Below are positions 10,485 through 21,442 of a stretch of DNA of 64,000 nucleotides, in pieces. Below the pieces are notes generated by a model that was not told the origin of the DNA, did not search any database, and was given only the letters and a program-made list of their open reading frames with translations. Origin of the DNA: Utricularia gibba (taxonomy: Eukaryota > Streptophyta > Magnoliopsida > Lamiales > Lentibulariaceae); NCBI GenBank assembly GCA_002189035.1, contig NEEC01000007.1, positions 3,410,001 to 3,474,000 on the forward strand. Direction: 5' to 3'. Numbering within the stretch: the first letter of the stretch is position 1; every line of letters starts with the position of its first letter. The position numbers were made by a program, and so were the translations under genes.

Positions 10485-11639
10485 GCAATGATCTCTAGCT
10501 TATTTTCCCACTAGTGTTGTAATATTCAAGTGCATCCTGATATGGGCTTAAAGCAGCCCGAGAAATTGGTTTCATTATCATACTTGGTATCTTCCAAGTG
10601 CAACTAACTGATTTCTAAGTTGTGATGATAATGTTATGCTTCTTTCTCCACCTACAACCATTTACTAGGATTTTTGCAACTTTCTAGTAATGGGCCGTGA
10701 TGATGAAGCATCATTCGCTCTTCTAAAGTTATCATTTCTCCATCAATTTGAGTGTGAAGTGCTTTGATCATTTCTTGAGCTCTTCCATTTCATAGGTGAT
10801 AATTCAATAATTTGATACCAAATAGTTAAATTATATGTACCTTAGAATACTCATCCTAGTTTTTTGAATGAGTAGCAGGTCCTTGATAGATTTGGGTCAA
10901 ATCCATTCTGGGTTTTCAGTTTTGAACCCAAATACTTATTCTTACATCAAGTTATGGCTTAAGCTTTGAAGATACAACAAAAGATACATAATATTCTAAA
11001 GAAAGTTTCCCAAAGTTCGAATTTTTAGTAGAAGCCAATGTGAATGTCATGTATATCATGACAAGGAAAACCAAGTGTTGGAAACATGCAACCAGTGAAG
11101 ATCTCCAAACAATCTGAGTTCAAATGTCGTGTACACCAGATGCCCAAAAATTGGATGCGATCAACACTGATGGTTTCATAGAAGTTACCATCTTGGAGAG
11201 TTAACAATGACAAAACATGTTGGGTTGTTGTATCTGAGATTGGCTTATTGGGCGAGCAAGATAATTGAAAGGAGGGAACTCAACCAAAACAACTAAGATT
11301 AGTTGAGAAGTATCTATCCTCTTCTTTCTACCAATAGTTAGAAGAAAGGAAGATGAACAACAAAAGTTTAGGATTCAAAAAAAATTATCCCGTTACAGTT
11401 TTTGGAATGTCTTCTTAAAGAGCATTTCCTCCAAAGACACCATCACCCGTCTCTAATGTGACATGACTACTCGCTTCTTCCTAGTGTAAACTCTGTCCCC
11501 TAGGTGGATCAGACTACTTCTTTTCCTTGTCCCTTCAGGTGCTGTCGGTTCAGCTAAACTATTTGGCGGCGCTATTGTTTCCTTACGTTCCTATTGAGGG
11601 TCTTCTTTTCCTCTAGTGACGAGCTGGTTGTCTCCAACC

Positions 11640-11960
11640 TTGCACTATTCATTGGGGTTCATCACACTCCACCTCACCTTTAATAATCCTGCCAACTCCA
11701 AAAACGTTCTTGTAATGTGAGCAAATCTTCCCAAGTGGCCTCTACTGACGATTGATTTTTCCAATGCACTAAGACCTCTGGGTGAGCAATTATGCCTCTA
11801 CCATCTAGGATGGCATGAGGGATCAATTTAGCAACCTTGGTGGATGGTGACAGCAAGGATTCACTTGCTTGTCATTTTCCGTTATAAGCCTTCAACCTGG
11901 ACACATGGAAGACAGGGTGAATCTGAACATCTAGGGGTAGGGTGATCTCGTATGCTAATT
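11640..11960 (-). pseudogene. chromodomain of decayed chromovirus
   Basis: Translating the minus strand across frames gives a typical chromoviral C-terminus: a segment like ILDGRGIIAHPEVLVHWKN, followed by an EATWEDL-type motif with a following FWSW-like end. This is the post-integrase chromodomain of Tekay/Del-type elements, thought to guide integration to heterochromatin. It continues the pol reading order from the integrase at 11973-12740 and is broken by frameshifts. Confidence 0.55.
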
Positions 11961-11972
11961 CCACAACTTTTT

Positions 11973-12740
11973 CTATATGCGAAAGGGTCCCAAAAATTTT
12001 GGATGCAATTTTGAGTAGCGCATGCCGATTAGAGCTCGATGGTGAGCTAGATGAATCCTAACCCAATCCTGGTCATTCTTGACAAAGGCTACTTGACTAT
12101 GCTTTTGGTTGTAGTATTTACAGATGAATTGTTGACTGGAAAGTAACCGCTCCTTAGCGAGTTTTAATACCTCATCTTTGCTAGGTAACTCCATATCCAC
12201 AGCACCGACTTGTCCTTGCCCATCGTAATGTATCAGTGTTGGAGGAGGGCATCCATAAACTAGCTCAAACGGAGTCATTCCGATCAATGTTTGGTAATTG
12301 GTATTGTACACATATTTTGCCCATGCGAGCCACTATCCCCAATGATTTGGAAAATCACTCTTGAAGCACCTCAATTATGTCTCCTAAATTTTATTAAATG
12401 CTTCAGTCTGTCCATCGAATTGTGGATGATAGGCAGTCATAAAGTGTTGTTACATTCTAGATAACTTGAATAGCTCCTTCCAGAATGCACTAGTGAAGGT
12501 GGGATCATGGTCACTCAATATAGACTCAAGAACCTCATGTAAACGAACTAACACTTCAAAGAAGGTCTTAGCTACTGAAGGTGCCATAGAAGCGTGGGAC
12601 AAGGCTATGAAGTGGCCATATTTGGAGAGGCGATCCACCAATACCAGGATTGTTTTCCGCCCCTTAGAAGCTGGTAGTCCTTCAATGAAGTCTATAGAGA
12701 TTTCGGACCAGATGCGCTCGAGAATGCTTAAGGGTTGCAC
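11973..12740 (-). pseudogene. gypsy integrase remnant (two frames)
   Basis: The frame at 12450-12740 carries the integrase core start (WSEISIDFIEGLPASKGR, ILVLVDRLSKYGHF) through LSDHDPTFTSAFWKELF, including the first two catalytic Asp residues of the D,D-35-E triad. The frame at 11973-12311 carries MTPFELVYGCPPP, the region just after the catalytic Glu, and a C-terminal part. The sequence between them (12311-12450) still encodes related residues with stops. The zinc-binding HHCC module is likely at 12770-12900, also disrupted. Confidence 0.85.
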
Positions 12741-13086
12741 AACCCCCTTGTTTTAGTTTTTCAGACTTATTTTTTTCACAAGTCATGCAATCGTGCACAT
12801 AGTCTTGTATCTGATTATCCATTCCCTTCTAGAAAAAATCTCGCCGGATAAGGTGTGACATCTTTAGTATACCCTCATGCCCATTGTCATGTAACATCTT
12901 TAGAATCTGGGCTATGCTCTTAGACTCCATGTTTGTAATAAATCAGTTCATTCTGTTCACGCTAGCTACTCCCCCTGGAATTCACCCGCATTTCCTATAG
13001 AATTTGTTGTAGTTCAGGTGTTGTAGACGCTTCCTCCCTTAGGTGGTCAAGTAAGAGTAAGCGCAGGGATGTGATGGTTGAAAGCA

Positions 13087-14507
13087 TCATTTCCTCTCCA
13101 TATTTTCAAAAGAGAGCATCTGTAGACACATTTTCACAACCCTTCTTGTACTCAATGAAATAATCGTATCCCATGAGTTTATTGATCCATTTCTGTTGGA
13201 ATGGTGTACAAATCTTTTGTTGTAACAAATACTGCAAGCTTCGGTGATCTGTTTTGATTTGGAAACTTCTGCCTTAGAGGTAATTTCTCCAATGTTTGAC
13301 AGCATAAACCAGTGCGATGAGCTCCTTTTTATAGGTGGCAAGTGATCAATATCTTTATGCCAACATTTTGTTGTAATAAGCAATCGGATGTCATTCTTGG
13401 TGTAAGACAGCCCCAATACCGTGCTCAGAGTCATTACACTTGACTACAAAGGTCTGGTCGAAGTTAGGGGATGCCAACACTGGGGTTGAGTCCACACTCA
13501 CTTGAGGTTCTCAAAAGCCTCCTTCACGGTGTTATTCAAGACAAAATTTCCTCGTTTGAGCATTACTATCAAAGGGGCTGAAATGCTGCTAAAGTGTGGC
13601 ACAAAGCGTTTGTAGTATCCTGCCAAACCTAGGAATCCCCTCATTTCTCGCGAATTCCGTGGTTTGCTCCAGTGGGGTATAGCATCTATCTTTCATTGGT
13701 CTGCATATATACCTTCCTTGCCGATTTGGTGACCCAGATAATCAACTTTCTCTTGCACAAACAAGCATTTAGAATCCTTGACATAGAGGTGGTGTTCCTT
13801 CAATGTCTGAAATACCAAATGGAGATGCTGTAGATGTTCCTCCCAACTAGGGCTATAGATGAGTATATCATCAAAGAAAACCAGCGTGAATTTCTTCAAA
13901 TAAGGGCTAAACACAGAGTTTATGAGGTTCTGAAATGTTGCAGGAGCGTTAGTTAACCCAAAGAGCATTAGTAAGAATTCATACTGACCTTCGAATGTTT
14001 GGAATGCAATTTTGTGAACGGATTTTTCATGCATAGGAATTTGATGATACCTAGAGCGGAGATCCAATTTAGAAAAGATATGAGCTCCATTTCACTCGCC
14101 TGTCAGTTCTTCTATGGTTGGGATCGAGAAATGATGTTTCACCTTGATCATGTTTAGAGCTCGGTAATCCATGCATAACCCTCAGCCCCCATCCTTTTTT
14201 GGAACCAGAATCACTAGGGCGGAGAAGGGTGAAGTATTGTTCTAAATCCACCCCTTGTTTAACAACTTCTATACTTGGCTTTCTATCTCAGCTCTCTACT
14301 TCTGCGGATATAATATGGTTTTCGAGGAGTGGGGTTAGATCTGGCTGTCAGATGAATTCTGTGGTCACAGAAGTGATTGGGTGGGAGTCTGACGGGTTCC
14401 TCAAATATTGAATGGTACTGCTTAAGTAATCCTTCCATCATCTGTGTCCAAAACTCCGAGCAGATCGACATGGCGACCCTAAGTTGTTTTGCTGGTGTAT
14501 TATTCAT
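13087..14507 (-). pseudogene. gypsy reverse transcriptase and RNase H remnant
   Basis: The frame 13693-14067 encodes reverse transcriptase from MDLRSRYHQIPMHE through FGLTNAPATFQNLIN to the catalytic VFFDDILIYS box and a thumb segment ending YLGHQIGKEG. The frames at 14069-14507 hold the upstream fingers region (HRIHLTARSNPTPRKPYYIRR order is partly preserved). RNase H residues lie at 13087-13434 but are scrambled by frameshifts. Several stops separate the pieces, so no polyprotein can be made. Confidence 0.85.
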
Positions 14508-14603
14508 TGTCTCATACCCTTGAATCTTGTGTTTCTGATTCTAGTTTGTGAAGTTGATTTCTTATCACTCAAAATCCCAAGTCACTAGACCAATCATCCT
14601 TAA

Positions 14604-14876
14604 TCAAGTGTATCTCAAAATGCCTGCAAATCCTACTAGTGGTAGCAAGTGGAGATTCATGGTGAAATGGTAGGTTCTTGCTATCATGGGGACTTGTTCG
14701 CAAAGCCCCGAGCAGGTGAGTGATTCACCATTTGCAACCGCTGCTCTCATGCCCTTCTGATATGTGATGGTTACTCCCAGCTTATGAGCTACCGAATCCT
14801 GTAAGAAATTATGAGTACTACCAGAATCAATTAGGAGTAAGAGGGGGTGTTTCTTCACATCAATCTCTATTAGCAT
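14604..14876 (-). pseudogene. gypsy retropepsin-like protease remnant
   Basis: A 90-codon minus-strand frame contains LLLIDSGSTHNFL, the aspartic protease active site of plant gypsy elements (DSG), followed by a typical VANGESLTCSG flap region. It precedes reverse transcriptase in the same orientation, as expected for gypsy pol. The matching gag is not seen immediately upstream (higher coordinates), so the element is truncated at about 14.9 kb. Confidence 0.85.
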
Positions 14877-15557
14877 GAGCTGGTTTGTTGGGGAATGGTT
14901 CAGCTGGCCGGTAAGTGCTTTAAGGGAAACTCGAATTTGGGAATTTACAAATTCCTACTGAGGGTCTTTTTCTCCTCTAGTGACAAAAACATTTTATATC
15001 TTTTGTTATATCTTCAAAGCTTAAACCATAGCTCAACAGAAGTGCAAGTATTCTGGTTCCAAACCCACAACAAATTTGGGAATTTACAAAGGATCAAACT
15101 CATAAACGAGTTTTATGATACTAGATATGATGTACTCAAATCTTGTGAACGAACATATTTGTAACACCATGCATGCAAGGTCCCCTTAGCCTTCAAAAAA
15201 ACTTAATTATTGAAATTTGATTTAAGAATCTTATATTCAAAAGATTTTTGAATAATCAATTAAATTATTCCAAATTTTAAAAACATAAATAATATTTAAT
15301 AAATATATTTTAAATTTAATGTCAAAAAATTTAGAATACATGAAATTTGTAATAAAATCTGAATACATTATGTATTATTTTTTTAAAAAAATTCTTTACC
15401 CAGCGCTGTAATTGGGCCATTCCCTGATCGTGTCTAAGTTGGATTGGGCCACACTGAAGTGGCGCATATCTCGCACCGGTTTACACTTCGTGCCGTGTTG
15501 CATTTCATCCCCTGGCGTCCGCGCAAACAGCTACTCTTCTGAGTTGTGGTACGCCAA

Positions 15558-16410
15558 ATGGCATTGGAGTTGAACAGTAATCCGCCTTCTCCAAGCTTCA
15601 ATAATGGTTTTCATCCAGAGAATAAGGAAAGAATTCTGTGTGAAGGTTGAGATTGGGGTAATGGGCCTTTTCACTCTTTAACTGGATATCTATCTGAAAA
15701 CTTACTTTGAATGGAGGAGGTAAGGAGCCAGGTAAATCCGCATTGAAGGTGTATGTAGGACCTTCCATGGTTATGCTTCATTTTGATGTTCAGTGGATTG
15801 GGCTTTCATTTTCTGTTCTGTAATATGAAGAAAATGGTTCGGCAGAGTTTTGTAATATGAGTTATCTCCGTTGTCCCATCAAATGATTGGGTTTTGTCTC
15901 CTTGATCCTTTATCAGATAGGTACTTTGGCTGCAGATGAAGAGACATTTTTTGAGGAGAAGAGGCGTGTTCGGGATCCTCTTGTGCCGCTCTGTAAGACT
16001 TGTTTTTAACTCGAAGGTTCTAGTACCGTAAGATTGGTTGTAATCTCTTTTTTTTTTTTATCTTCAATGACTTCTGATAAAAATCATTATATTCAGGCTG
16101 AATGTATACTGACATATGCCTTATGCAGCATAGGTAGCACGCCATGTTTGGTATAAGCTTGCTACATGGCTGCATGCTTGCCCCTTGAAGTTTGAATTCC
16201 TTAGCAACAAAACAAAGAACCTAATCCTGCTTTCTTCAATGGCATTTGCTTTTTTCCTCTAGGTGCTTACGGCTGGTTTGATTAGTTTCAAACATGGGAA
16301 TTCCGCAGTGGGGCAGAAACTAATGGGAGCCAGTGTTGTGGCACAAGGAGCAACCCTCGCCCTCGCGGTCGGGGACAGCTTATTGTTATGGCTAAACATC
16401 TAAATCCTGG
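15558..16410 (+). pseudogene. HIG1-domain (RCF1/HIGD2-like) gene, broken
   Basis: Three exon-like segments encode a HIG1-domain protein, a small mitochondrial inner-membrane family linked to cytochrome c oxidase and supercomplex assembly. Exon 1 (15558-15645) starts MALELNSNPPSP. Exon 2 (15921-15992) encodes DEETFFEEKRRVRDPLVPL. Exon 3 (from 16263) encodes LTAGLISFKHGNSAVGQKLM and ASVVAQGATLALAVG, the HIG1 core with its conserved GNS..QKLM and RxxAQG-like positions. Exons 1 and 2 join in frame, but the exon 2 to exon 3 junction does not, and the seven or so residues that normally link VPL to LTAG (the first half of helix one) are missing. A second one-base slip near 16369 diverts the expected GTAY tail. 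I infer a pseudogene, though assembly error could explain part of this. Confidence 0.6.
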
Positions 16411-17824
16411 GAAAAGCAAAGACGATCCTCAGCTGGTACCGCTCATACGCAGCATCTGTTGCACCTCTTCTCTTTGAATAACATCACTCCTCCCATGCCT
16501 CTCCGAGGTTCAGAGCAGAATACTGCTATCCATTTTGTTGGAGCTGTGACCCTTTTGGAACTCCGAAGGTGATGTGTTTTGCCAGTAAACGAAAAATGAT
16601 GTTGCAGCAGCAACTGGTTTGGATTACACAAGACCTCTCCCATCCATCTTCCAACACAAGACGAGTAAAGTGGCTCCATCACGCAGCGTAGACAAGCAAA
16701 TTTGGGTAGTAGTGTTGATTGAGATGGGCGAGTCCACTAGAGCTGTCCTTGCCTGTGGATGCAATGGCAATGGCAATGGCCAGGGTGACCAAAACAATGA
16801 ACAATGGGAGGTCCCCAAATTTAAGGCTGTTTTCAAGTTTCGAAGACCCTGAGACAATGCTGCTGCCATCATTGATGGGCTGTGGCTCCATTATAAATTC
16901 CCATCTGGTCCCTCACTCGGCTTCATTCTCTCCCTCCAACCCCCAATTCCTTTTGTATCGAACCCTAATTCCAAGATACTGCTGCTGCTGCCCCGCCCCC
17001 CTTCTTCTTCTCTGTGGGCATGGACCACCCCAAAAAAGAAGTGTATAAAGCGCAGTTATCCACTGGAGGAAAGTGCATCTCCTTCCTTTGGAACATTCAC
17101 CCGAGATGCAAATTCCTTCCTCACACCTTTTTATCATTCAACTTTGCACGTAAAATGAAGATTCGACATCATCACCAAAATGAATTTATTAAAATTGAGA
17201 CACACATGCACTCATTTTTATCATTAGTACCAGGTTTCTTCCTCCATCCACACGGTAATAACAAGCGTACTGTAAAAGTACGAGTACTTAAGCTCCAGAG
17301 AAGACCTGATCACGAAGACAAACGCTAAGAAAGTACGACTACTTTAGTAAAGACATTCATTCCCAGATGGTGATTACCCGCAAAAGGGAATGTTCCTTTT
17401 TCATAACTGCAGTGGCTAACTGCTTCCATTCCCATTCATTTGATGCCATTGACTCGTTGAAGGGAATGAATATACCGCAAGTTAAGCTGGTTTTACACAG
17501 AGACTCACACTAAAAGATCCAAATCATGCTACCCAAAGTAGGCGATCATGCGTTGTTAAGGTTTTGGTGTTGCGCTCAGCGACGTCTTGTACAGTAGGGG
17601 ACTAAAGGAGAATGCTGCTTTAAAATGAATTGCCGCATATGCGTAGGGGCCTTGTCATTCCCACCTAAAAATAGTCTCTCTTCATTAAAGGGCCTGCATA
17701 TGCTGCGCTCTCTCGTTGTTTTTTCTATTCTACTCTCCAGGATTTCTTATTTCTCTCTCGCTTTCCACTTTCTGCTGTTGAGGAAAGACTTGCTCTGTTC
17801 ACATTTCTTACAGAAAAGGAGAGG
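16411..17824. other. spacer and 5' flank of the MCTP gene
   Basis: Apart from the doubtful small ORF at 16679-16891, no gene is supported. The last several hundred bases are presumably the promoter and 5' untranslated region of the MCTP gene. The pyrimidine-rich stretch just upstream of its ATG is typical of plant leaders. Confidence 0.5.
16679..16891 (-). CDS. possible small membrane protein ORF (70 aa)
   Basis: A 70-codon minus-strand frame starts at an ATG at 16891 and contains one hydrophobic segment (LPLFIVLVTLAIAIAIA, residues about 28-44) after a polar N-terminus. I do not recognise the protein. Overlapping frames on both strands are open here, which weakens the case, and part of the hydrophobic run comes from a GCCATT-type repeat. 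It could be a real small gene, part of a spliced gene, or chance. Confidence 0.15.
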   Translation of the reverse strand: MEPQPINDGSSIVSGSSKLENSLKFGDLPLFIVLVTLAIAIAIASTGKDSSSGLAHLNQHYYPNLLVYAA

Positions 17825-20758
17825 ATGGCAAGGCTGGTGATCGAAGTCCATGATGCTAGTGATCTCATGCCTAAGGATGGCCATGGGAGTGCAAGCCCTT
17901 TTGTGGAAGTTGGGTTTGGATTGCAGCATCGCAAGACTTCGACCAAGTACAGCACACTCAATCCTTCTTGGAACGAGAAGCTTGTGTTCAATCTCAGGAA
18001 TCCCAGAGACTTGGCCTCTCAGATGATTGAGGTTTATGTGTACAATGATAGCAAGCATGGCCAGCCCAAGAACTTTCTTGGGAAGGTTCGAATATCAGGG
18101 TTGTCGGTTTTTTCAGAACAAGAAGCTGCGGTTCAGAGGTATCCCCTTGAGAAGAGGGGTATTTTTTCTCATGTGAAAGGTGATATTGCACTGAGAGTTT
18201 ATGTATTGCATGGTAGCAGTAACGATGACGTGATGAACAGAGGTGAAGATGGTTATCTACCTGGCCGTAGAAGTGGGGGTATATTGAAAAAGGGCAACAC
18301 TTTTGCCTACGGTGGTGACAGGAGTAAGAGTAAGGAAAGAGTTTTGAGAACATTTTACTCACTGGGAAGTGACACTGCTTCAATGGGGTCTTACAGTGAT
18401 ATTGGAAACAATGAAATTGTCCCTTCAGGCTCATCCTTGTTGCAGACGTTGGTTCCTGGGCAGAAGACAGACTACGGCGTTATCGAGACTCGGCCGCCTT
18501 TGGCTGCGAGGATGGGGTTCTGGGGCAGGGACAAGACTGCAAGCACTTACGATATGGTGGAGCAGATGAAGTTCTTGTATGTCAGAGTTGTGAAGGCTGC
18601 TGATCTTCCAGTGATGGATGTTTCCGGTAGTCTTGATCCTTACGTGGAGGTGAAAGTTGGCAACTACAAAGGGGTGACACCACACTTCGAAAAGAATCGA
18701 AATCCGGTGTGGGAACGGACTTTCGCCTTTTCGAAAGAGAGACTGCAGAGCAGCTTGATAGAGATCTTTGTGAAGGATAAGGATCTGTCCAAAGATGATT
18801 TTGTTGGGAAGATTGTATTCGACGTACCGGAGGTGCCAGAGCGTGTTCCGCCGGATAGTCCTCTAGCTCCTCAGTGGTACAAATTGGTTGACAAGAATGG
18901 GGAGTTGCTCAAAAGGGGTGATATTATGCTTGCAATCTGGATGGGGACTCAAGCTGATGAAGCCTTCCCTGAGGCTTGGCATTCTGATGCTCACAGTGTG
19001 GATCAGGATAGCATGATGACTACAAGATCCAAAGTATACTTCACACCAAGATTGTATTATCTCCGAGTGCAGGTCCTTGCGGCTCAAGATCTCGTTCCCG
19101 CCGATGAATCTCGGCCCTTGGACCCCATTGTCAGAGTGGAACTTGGAAATCAGGGCAGGACAACGAGGCCTGCAACAACCAAGGGTAGCAATCCTGAGTG
19201 GAATGACGAACTTATGTATGTAGCTTGGGAGCCTCTCGATGAGTACGTCGTCGTAAGCGTCGAGGACAGCGATATCGTCATCGGAAGAGTCCTGATACCA
19301 GTTAGAAATGTTCCGCAGAGAGTGGAAACTAAGAAGCCAACTGATGCTTTATGGTATGGGCTTCAAAGGCCATCCTACGTTGAGGCAGAAGGAGGAGAGA
19401 AGAAGGACAAGTTTGCTAGCCGAATTCTTCTTCGAATGTCGATAGATTCCGGTTACCACGTTTTGGATGAGTCCACACAGTTCAGCAGTGATCTCCAGCC
19501 GTCATCTGGTCAGCTGAGGAAGAAGAGCATCGGGATACTTGAAGTTGGCATCCTCGGTGCTAGAAATCTTCTTCCCATGAAGGCAAAAGATGGGAAGCTT
19601 ACTGATGCATACTGTGTCGCCAAGTATGGGAACAAATGGGTGAGAACCAGAACACTACTGAACAACCTGAACCCCCTCTGGAATGAGCAGTACACTTGGG
19701 AAGTGTACGATCCATGTACCGTGATCACCATCGGGGTTTTCGACAACTGCCATGTTAACGGAAATGATGAAGCCAAGGATCAGAAGATTGGGAAAGTTAG
19801 AATCAGAATCTCCACTTTGGAAACTGATAGAGTATACACTCATGCTTACTCACTGCTGGTTCTTACTCCCTCTGGCTTGAAGAAACATGGGGAACTCCAC
19901 CTGGCAATACGCTTCACCTGCACATCTTGGGGGCACATGCTAGCACAGTATGGTAAACCGCTGCTACCGAAGATGAACTATGCGATGCCGATATCGATCA
20001 AGCACGTGGACTTGCTACGCCATCTAGCCATGACTGTAGTAGCGGGAAAGCTTGCTAGAGCAGAGCCACCACTGGGAGGTGAAGTTGTGGAGTACATGAT
20101 GGATGTGGAGTACCATATGTTTAGTCTCAGAAGAAGCAAAGCAAACTTCCACCGCATCATGATACTCATCTCCAGTATACAATCCATCGGAGCCTGGCTT
20201 CACAGTGTTTGCAGATGGGAGAATCCCATAACCACACTCCTGATGCACATCCTCTTTCTGGTACTAGTCTTCTACCCAGAGCTTATTCTCTCCACGATCT
20301 TCCTTTACCTCTTTTCAATCGGCATATGGAACTATGCCTCGAGGCCTCGAATCCCTTCCCATATGGATGCACAGCTTTCTCAAGCAGAGTCAGCGAACCC
20401 AGATGAACTGGATGAGGAATTTGACACATTCCCAACTTCTAAACCAACTGATCTTGTTAAAATGAGATATGACAGGTTGAGAAGTGTTGCTGGGAGAGTT
20501 CAGAGTGCGCTTACAGATTTGGCAACACAGGCAGAAAGAGCACTTGCACTGCTCAGTTGGAGAGATCCAAGAGCAACAACTATTTTTATAGTGTTTGCAG
20601 TGATCATGGCAGTGTTCCTTTATGTTACTCCCTTTCAAGCTGTTGCTCTAATCACTGGTCTTTATCTGCTGCGCCATCCCAGGCTCAGGTACAAGCTGCC
20701 CCCTGCACCTGTAAACTTCTTCAAAAGATTGCCTGCCAGGTCAGATTCTCTTCTCTGA
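17825..20758 (+). CDS. MCTP: multiple C2 domain and transmembrane region protein
   Basis: This intronless gene encodes 977 residues of a plant MCTP, a family of ER proteins that tether the ER to the plasma membrane, notably at plasmodesmata, and includes QUIRKY and FTIP1. Four C2 domains are visible: residues about 3-125 (starts LVIEVHDASDLMPKDG), 248-360 (FLYVRVVKAADLPVMD), 410-525 (YLRVQVLAAQDLVPAD) and 568-695 (LEVGILGARNLLPM). A long Ser/Gly-rich linker follows the first C2. The C-terminal PRT_C region (about 712-970) holds two hydrophobic segments, at about 802-845 and 917-950, which would form the ER hairpin anchor. The ending RLPARSDSLL is typical of the family. An N-terminal C2A and intronless structure are usual for long MCTPs. 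The start is the first ATG of the frame and opens directly on C2A. Confidence 0.95.
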   Translation: MARLVIEVHDASDLMPKDGHGSASPFVEVGFGLQHRKTSTKYSTLNPSWNEKLVFNLRNPRDLASQMIEVYVYNDSKHGQPKNFLGKVRISGLSVFSEQEAAVQRYPLEKRGIFSHVKGDIALRVYVLHGSSNDDVMNRGEDGYLPGRRSGGILKKGNTFAYGGDRSKSKERVLRTFYSLGSDTASMGSYSDIGNNEIVPSGSSLLQTLVPGQKTDYGVIETRPPLAARMGFWGRDKTASTYDMVEQMKFLYVRVVKAADLPVMDVSGSLDPYVEVKVGNYKGVTPHFEKNRNPVWERTFAFSKERLQSSLIEIFVKDKDLSKDDFVGKIVFDVPEVPERVPPDSPLAPQWYKLVDKNGELLKRGDIMLAIWMGTQADEAFPEAWHSDAHSVDQDSMMTTRSKVYFTPRLYYLRVQVLAAQDLVPADESRPLDPIVRVELGNQGRTTRPATTKGSNPEWNDELMYVAWEPLDEYVVVSVEDSDIVIGRVLIPVRNVPQRVETKKPTDALWYGLQRPSYVEAEGGEKKDKFASRILLRMSIDSGYHVLDESTQFSSDLQPSSGQLRKKSIGILEVGILGARNLLPMKAKDGKLTDAYCVAKYGNKWVRTRTLLNNLNPLWNEQYTWEVYDPCTVITIGVFDNCHVNGNDEAKDQKIGKVRIRISTLETDRVYTHAYSLLVLTPSGLKKHGELHLAIRFTCTSWGHMLAQYGKPLLPKMNYAMPISIKHVDLLRHLAMTVVAGKLARAEPPLGGEVVEYMMDVEYHMFSLRRSKANFHRIMILISSIQSIGAWLHSVCRWENPITTLLMHILFLVLVFYPELILSTIFLYLFSIGIWNYASRPRIPSHMDAQLSQAESANPDELDEEFDTFPTSKPTDLVKMRYDRLRSVAGRVQSALTDLATQAERALALLSWRDPRATTIFIVFAVIMAVFLYVTPFQAVALITGLYLLRHPRLRYKLPPAPVNFFKRLPARSDSLL

Positions 20759-21442
20759 ATGGAACAAACAAAGAAGCAACCAGATTCAGAACAAAAGTCC
20801 ATCCGTGTGTTGCAGTTCTTTTTCCTTTCCTTTTTCTGTACTGATACCAAAAGTTACATGTATTGTGAAACAAGATGCAGCACTATTCAAATCAAATAAA
20901 ACCGATTTATTAAGAGATAAAAAAAACCCTAAATTGAAACCAAAATTTAGGAAGCGATGTGCAAAAAAACTTGACCTCATGTAATGCAAGATTTGAAGTC
21001 ATATCATTACAAGTCTGTGATGAGGTAATATGGAATTTTCATGGCTGTTATTGGATACGTACACGATTGTGCATAAAGATGACTGGATGTTTGTGAGATA
21101 AATTCCAGCCTCGAAGATTAAAAAAAAAAAAGAACTCCGTTTTGCCCACTTGCCAACCACGATTCCTATTGGCGTTTTATAAAATTTGGTTCTTGGAATA
21201 TTGGGGTCACGTAGATGAACTCTTCTTCTCCGTCTGTGGCAGCCATGGAACGTCCCTGTGTTCGTTCTGTCTTATAATTCTTGATTTCCCCAGAAAGGTG
21301 CGTCTTCTCAAGATTCATCGTGCTTTGAATTTTCCAAGGTTTTGTGGAATTGGGGGGGATCACCGTTTATTATTTCGATTTGGGTCGGCTTCGGTAGTGC
21401 TGGTGTAGTTTTATCTAGGTTCTTTCCACGCGTTTGGATTAC
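20759..21442. other. intergenic: MCTP 3' flank and PP2-A10-like promoter
   Basis: No gene is supported. An AATAAA-like signal (CAAATAAAACC) lies about 130 bp after the MCTP stop and could direct polyadenylation. The segment nearest 21443 is presumably the promoter and leader of the next gene. Confidence 0.5.

Larger units (their letters stand above)
10920..15090. repeat. short repeats bracketing the chromovirus pol
   Basis: A segment at 10925-10990 is repeated in inverted orientation at 14985-15070 (shared core TATCTTCAAAGCTTAA). A separate segment at 11595-11630 recurs directly at 14952-14985 (GAGGGTCTT..TCCTCTAGTGAC). These bracket the pol remnant and hint at rearranged LTR or untranslated sequence. 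The arrangement is too decayed to assign boundaries. Confidence 0.45.

Noticed and set aside
18369-20844. Several 60-150-codon frames on both strands across the MCTP gene
   Set aside because: They are shadows of the MCTP coding frame, with no independent domain or start context.
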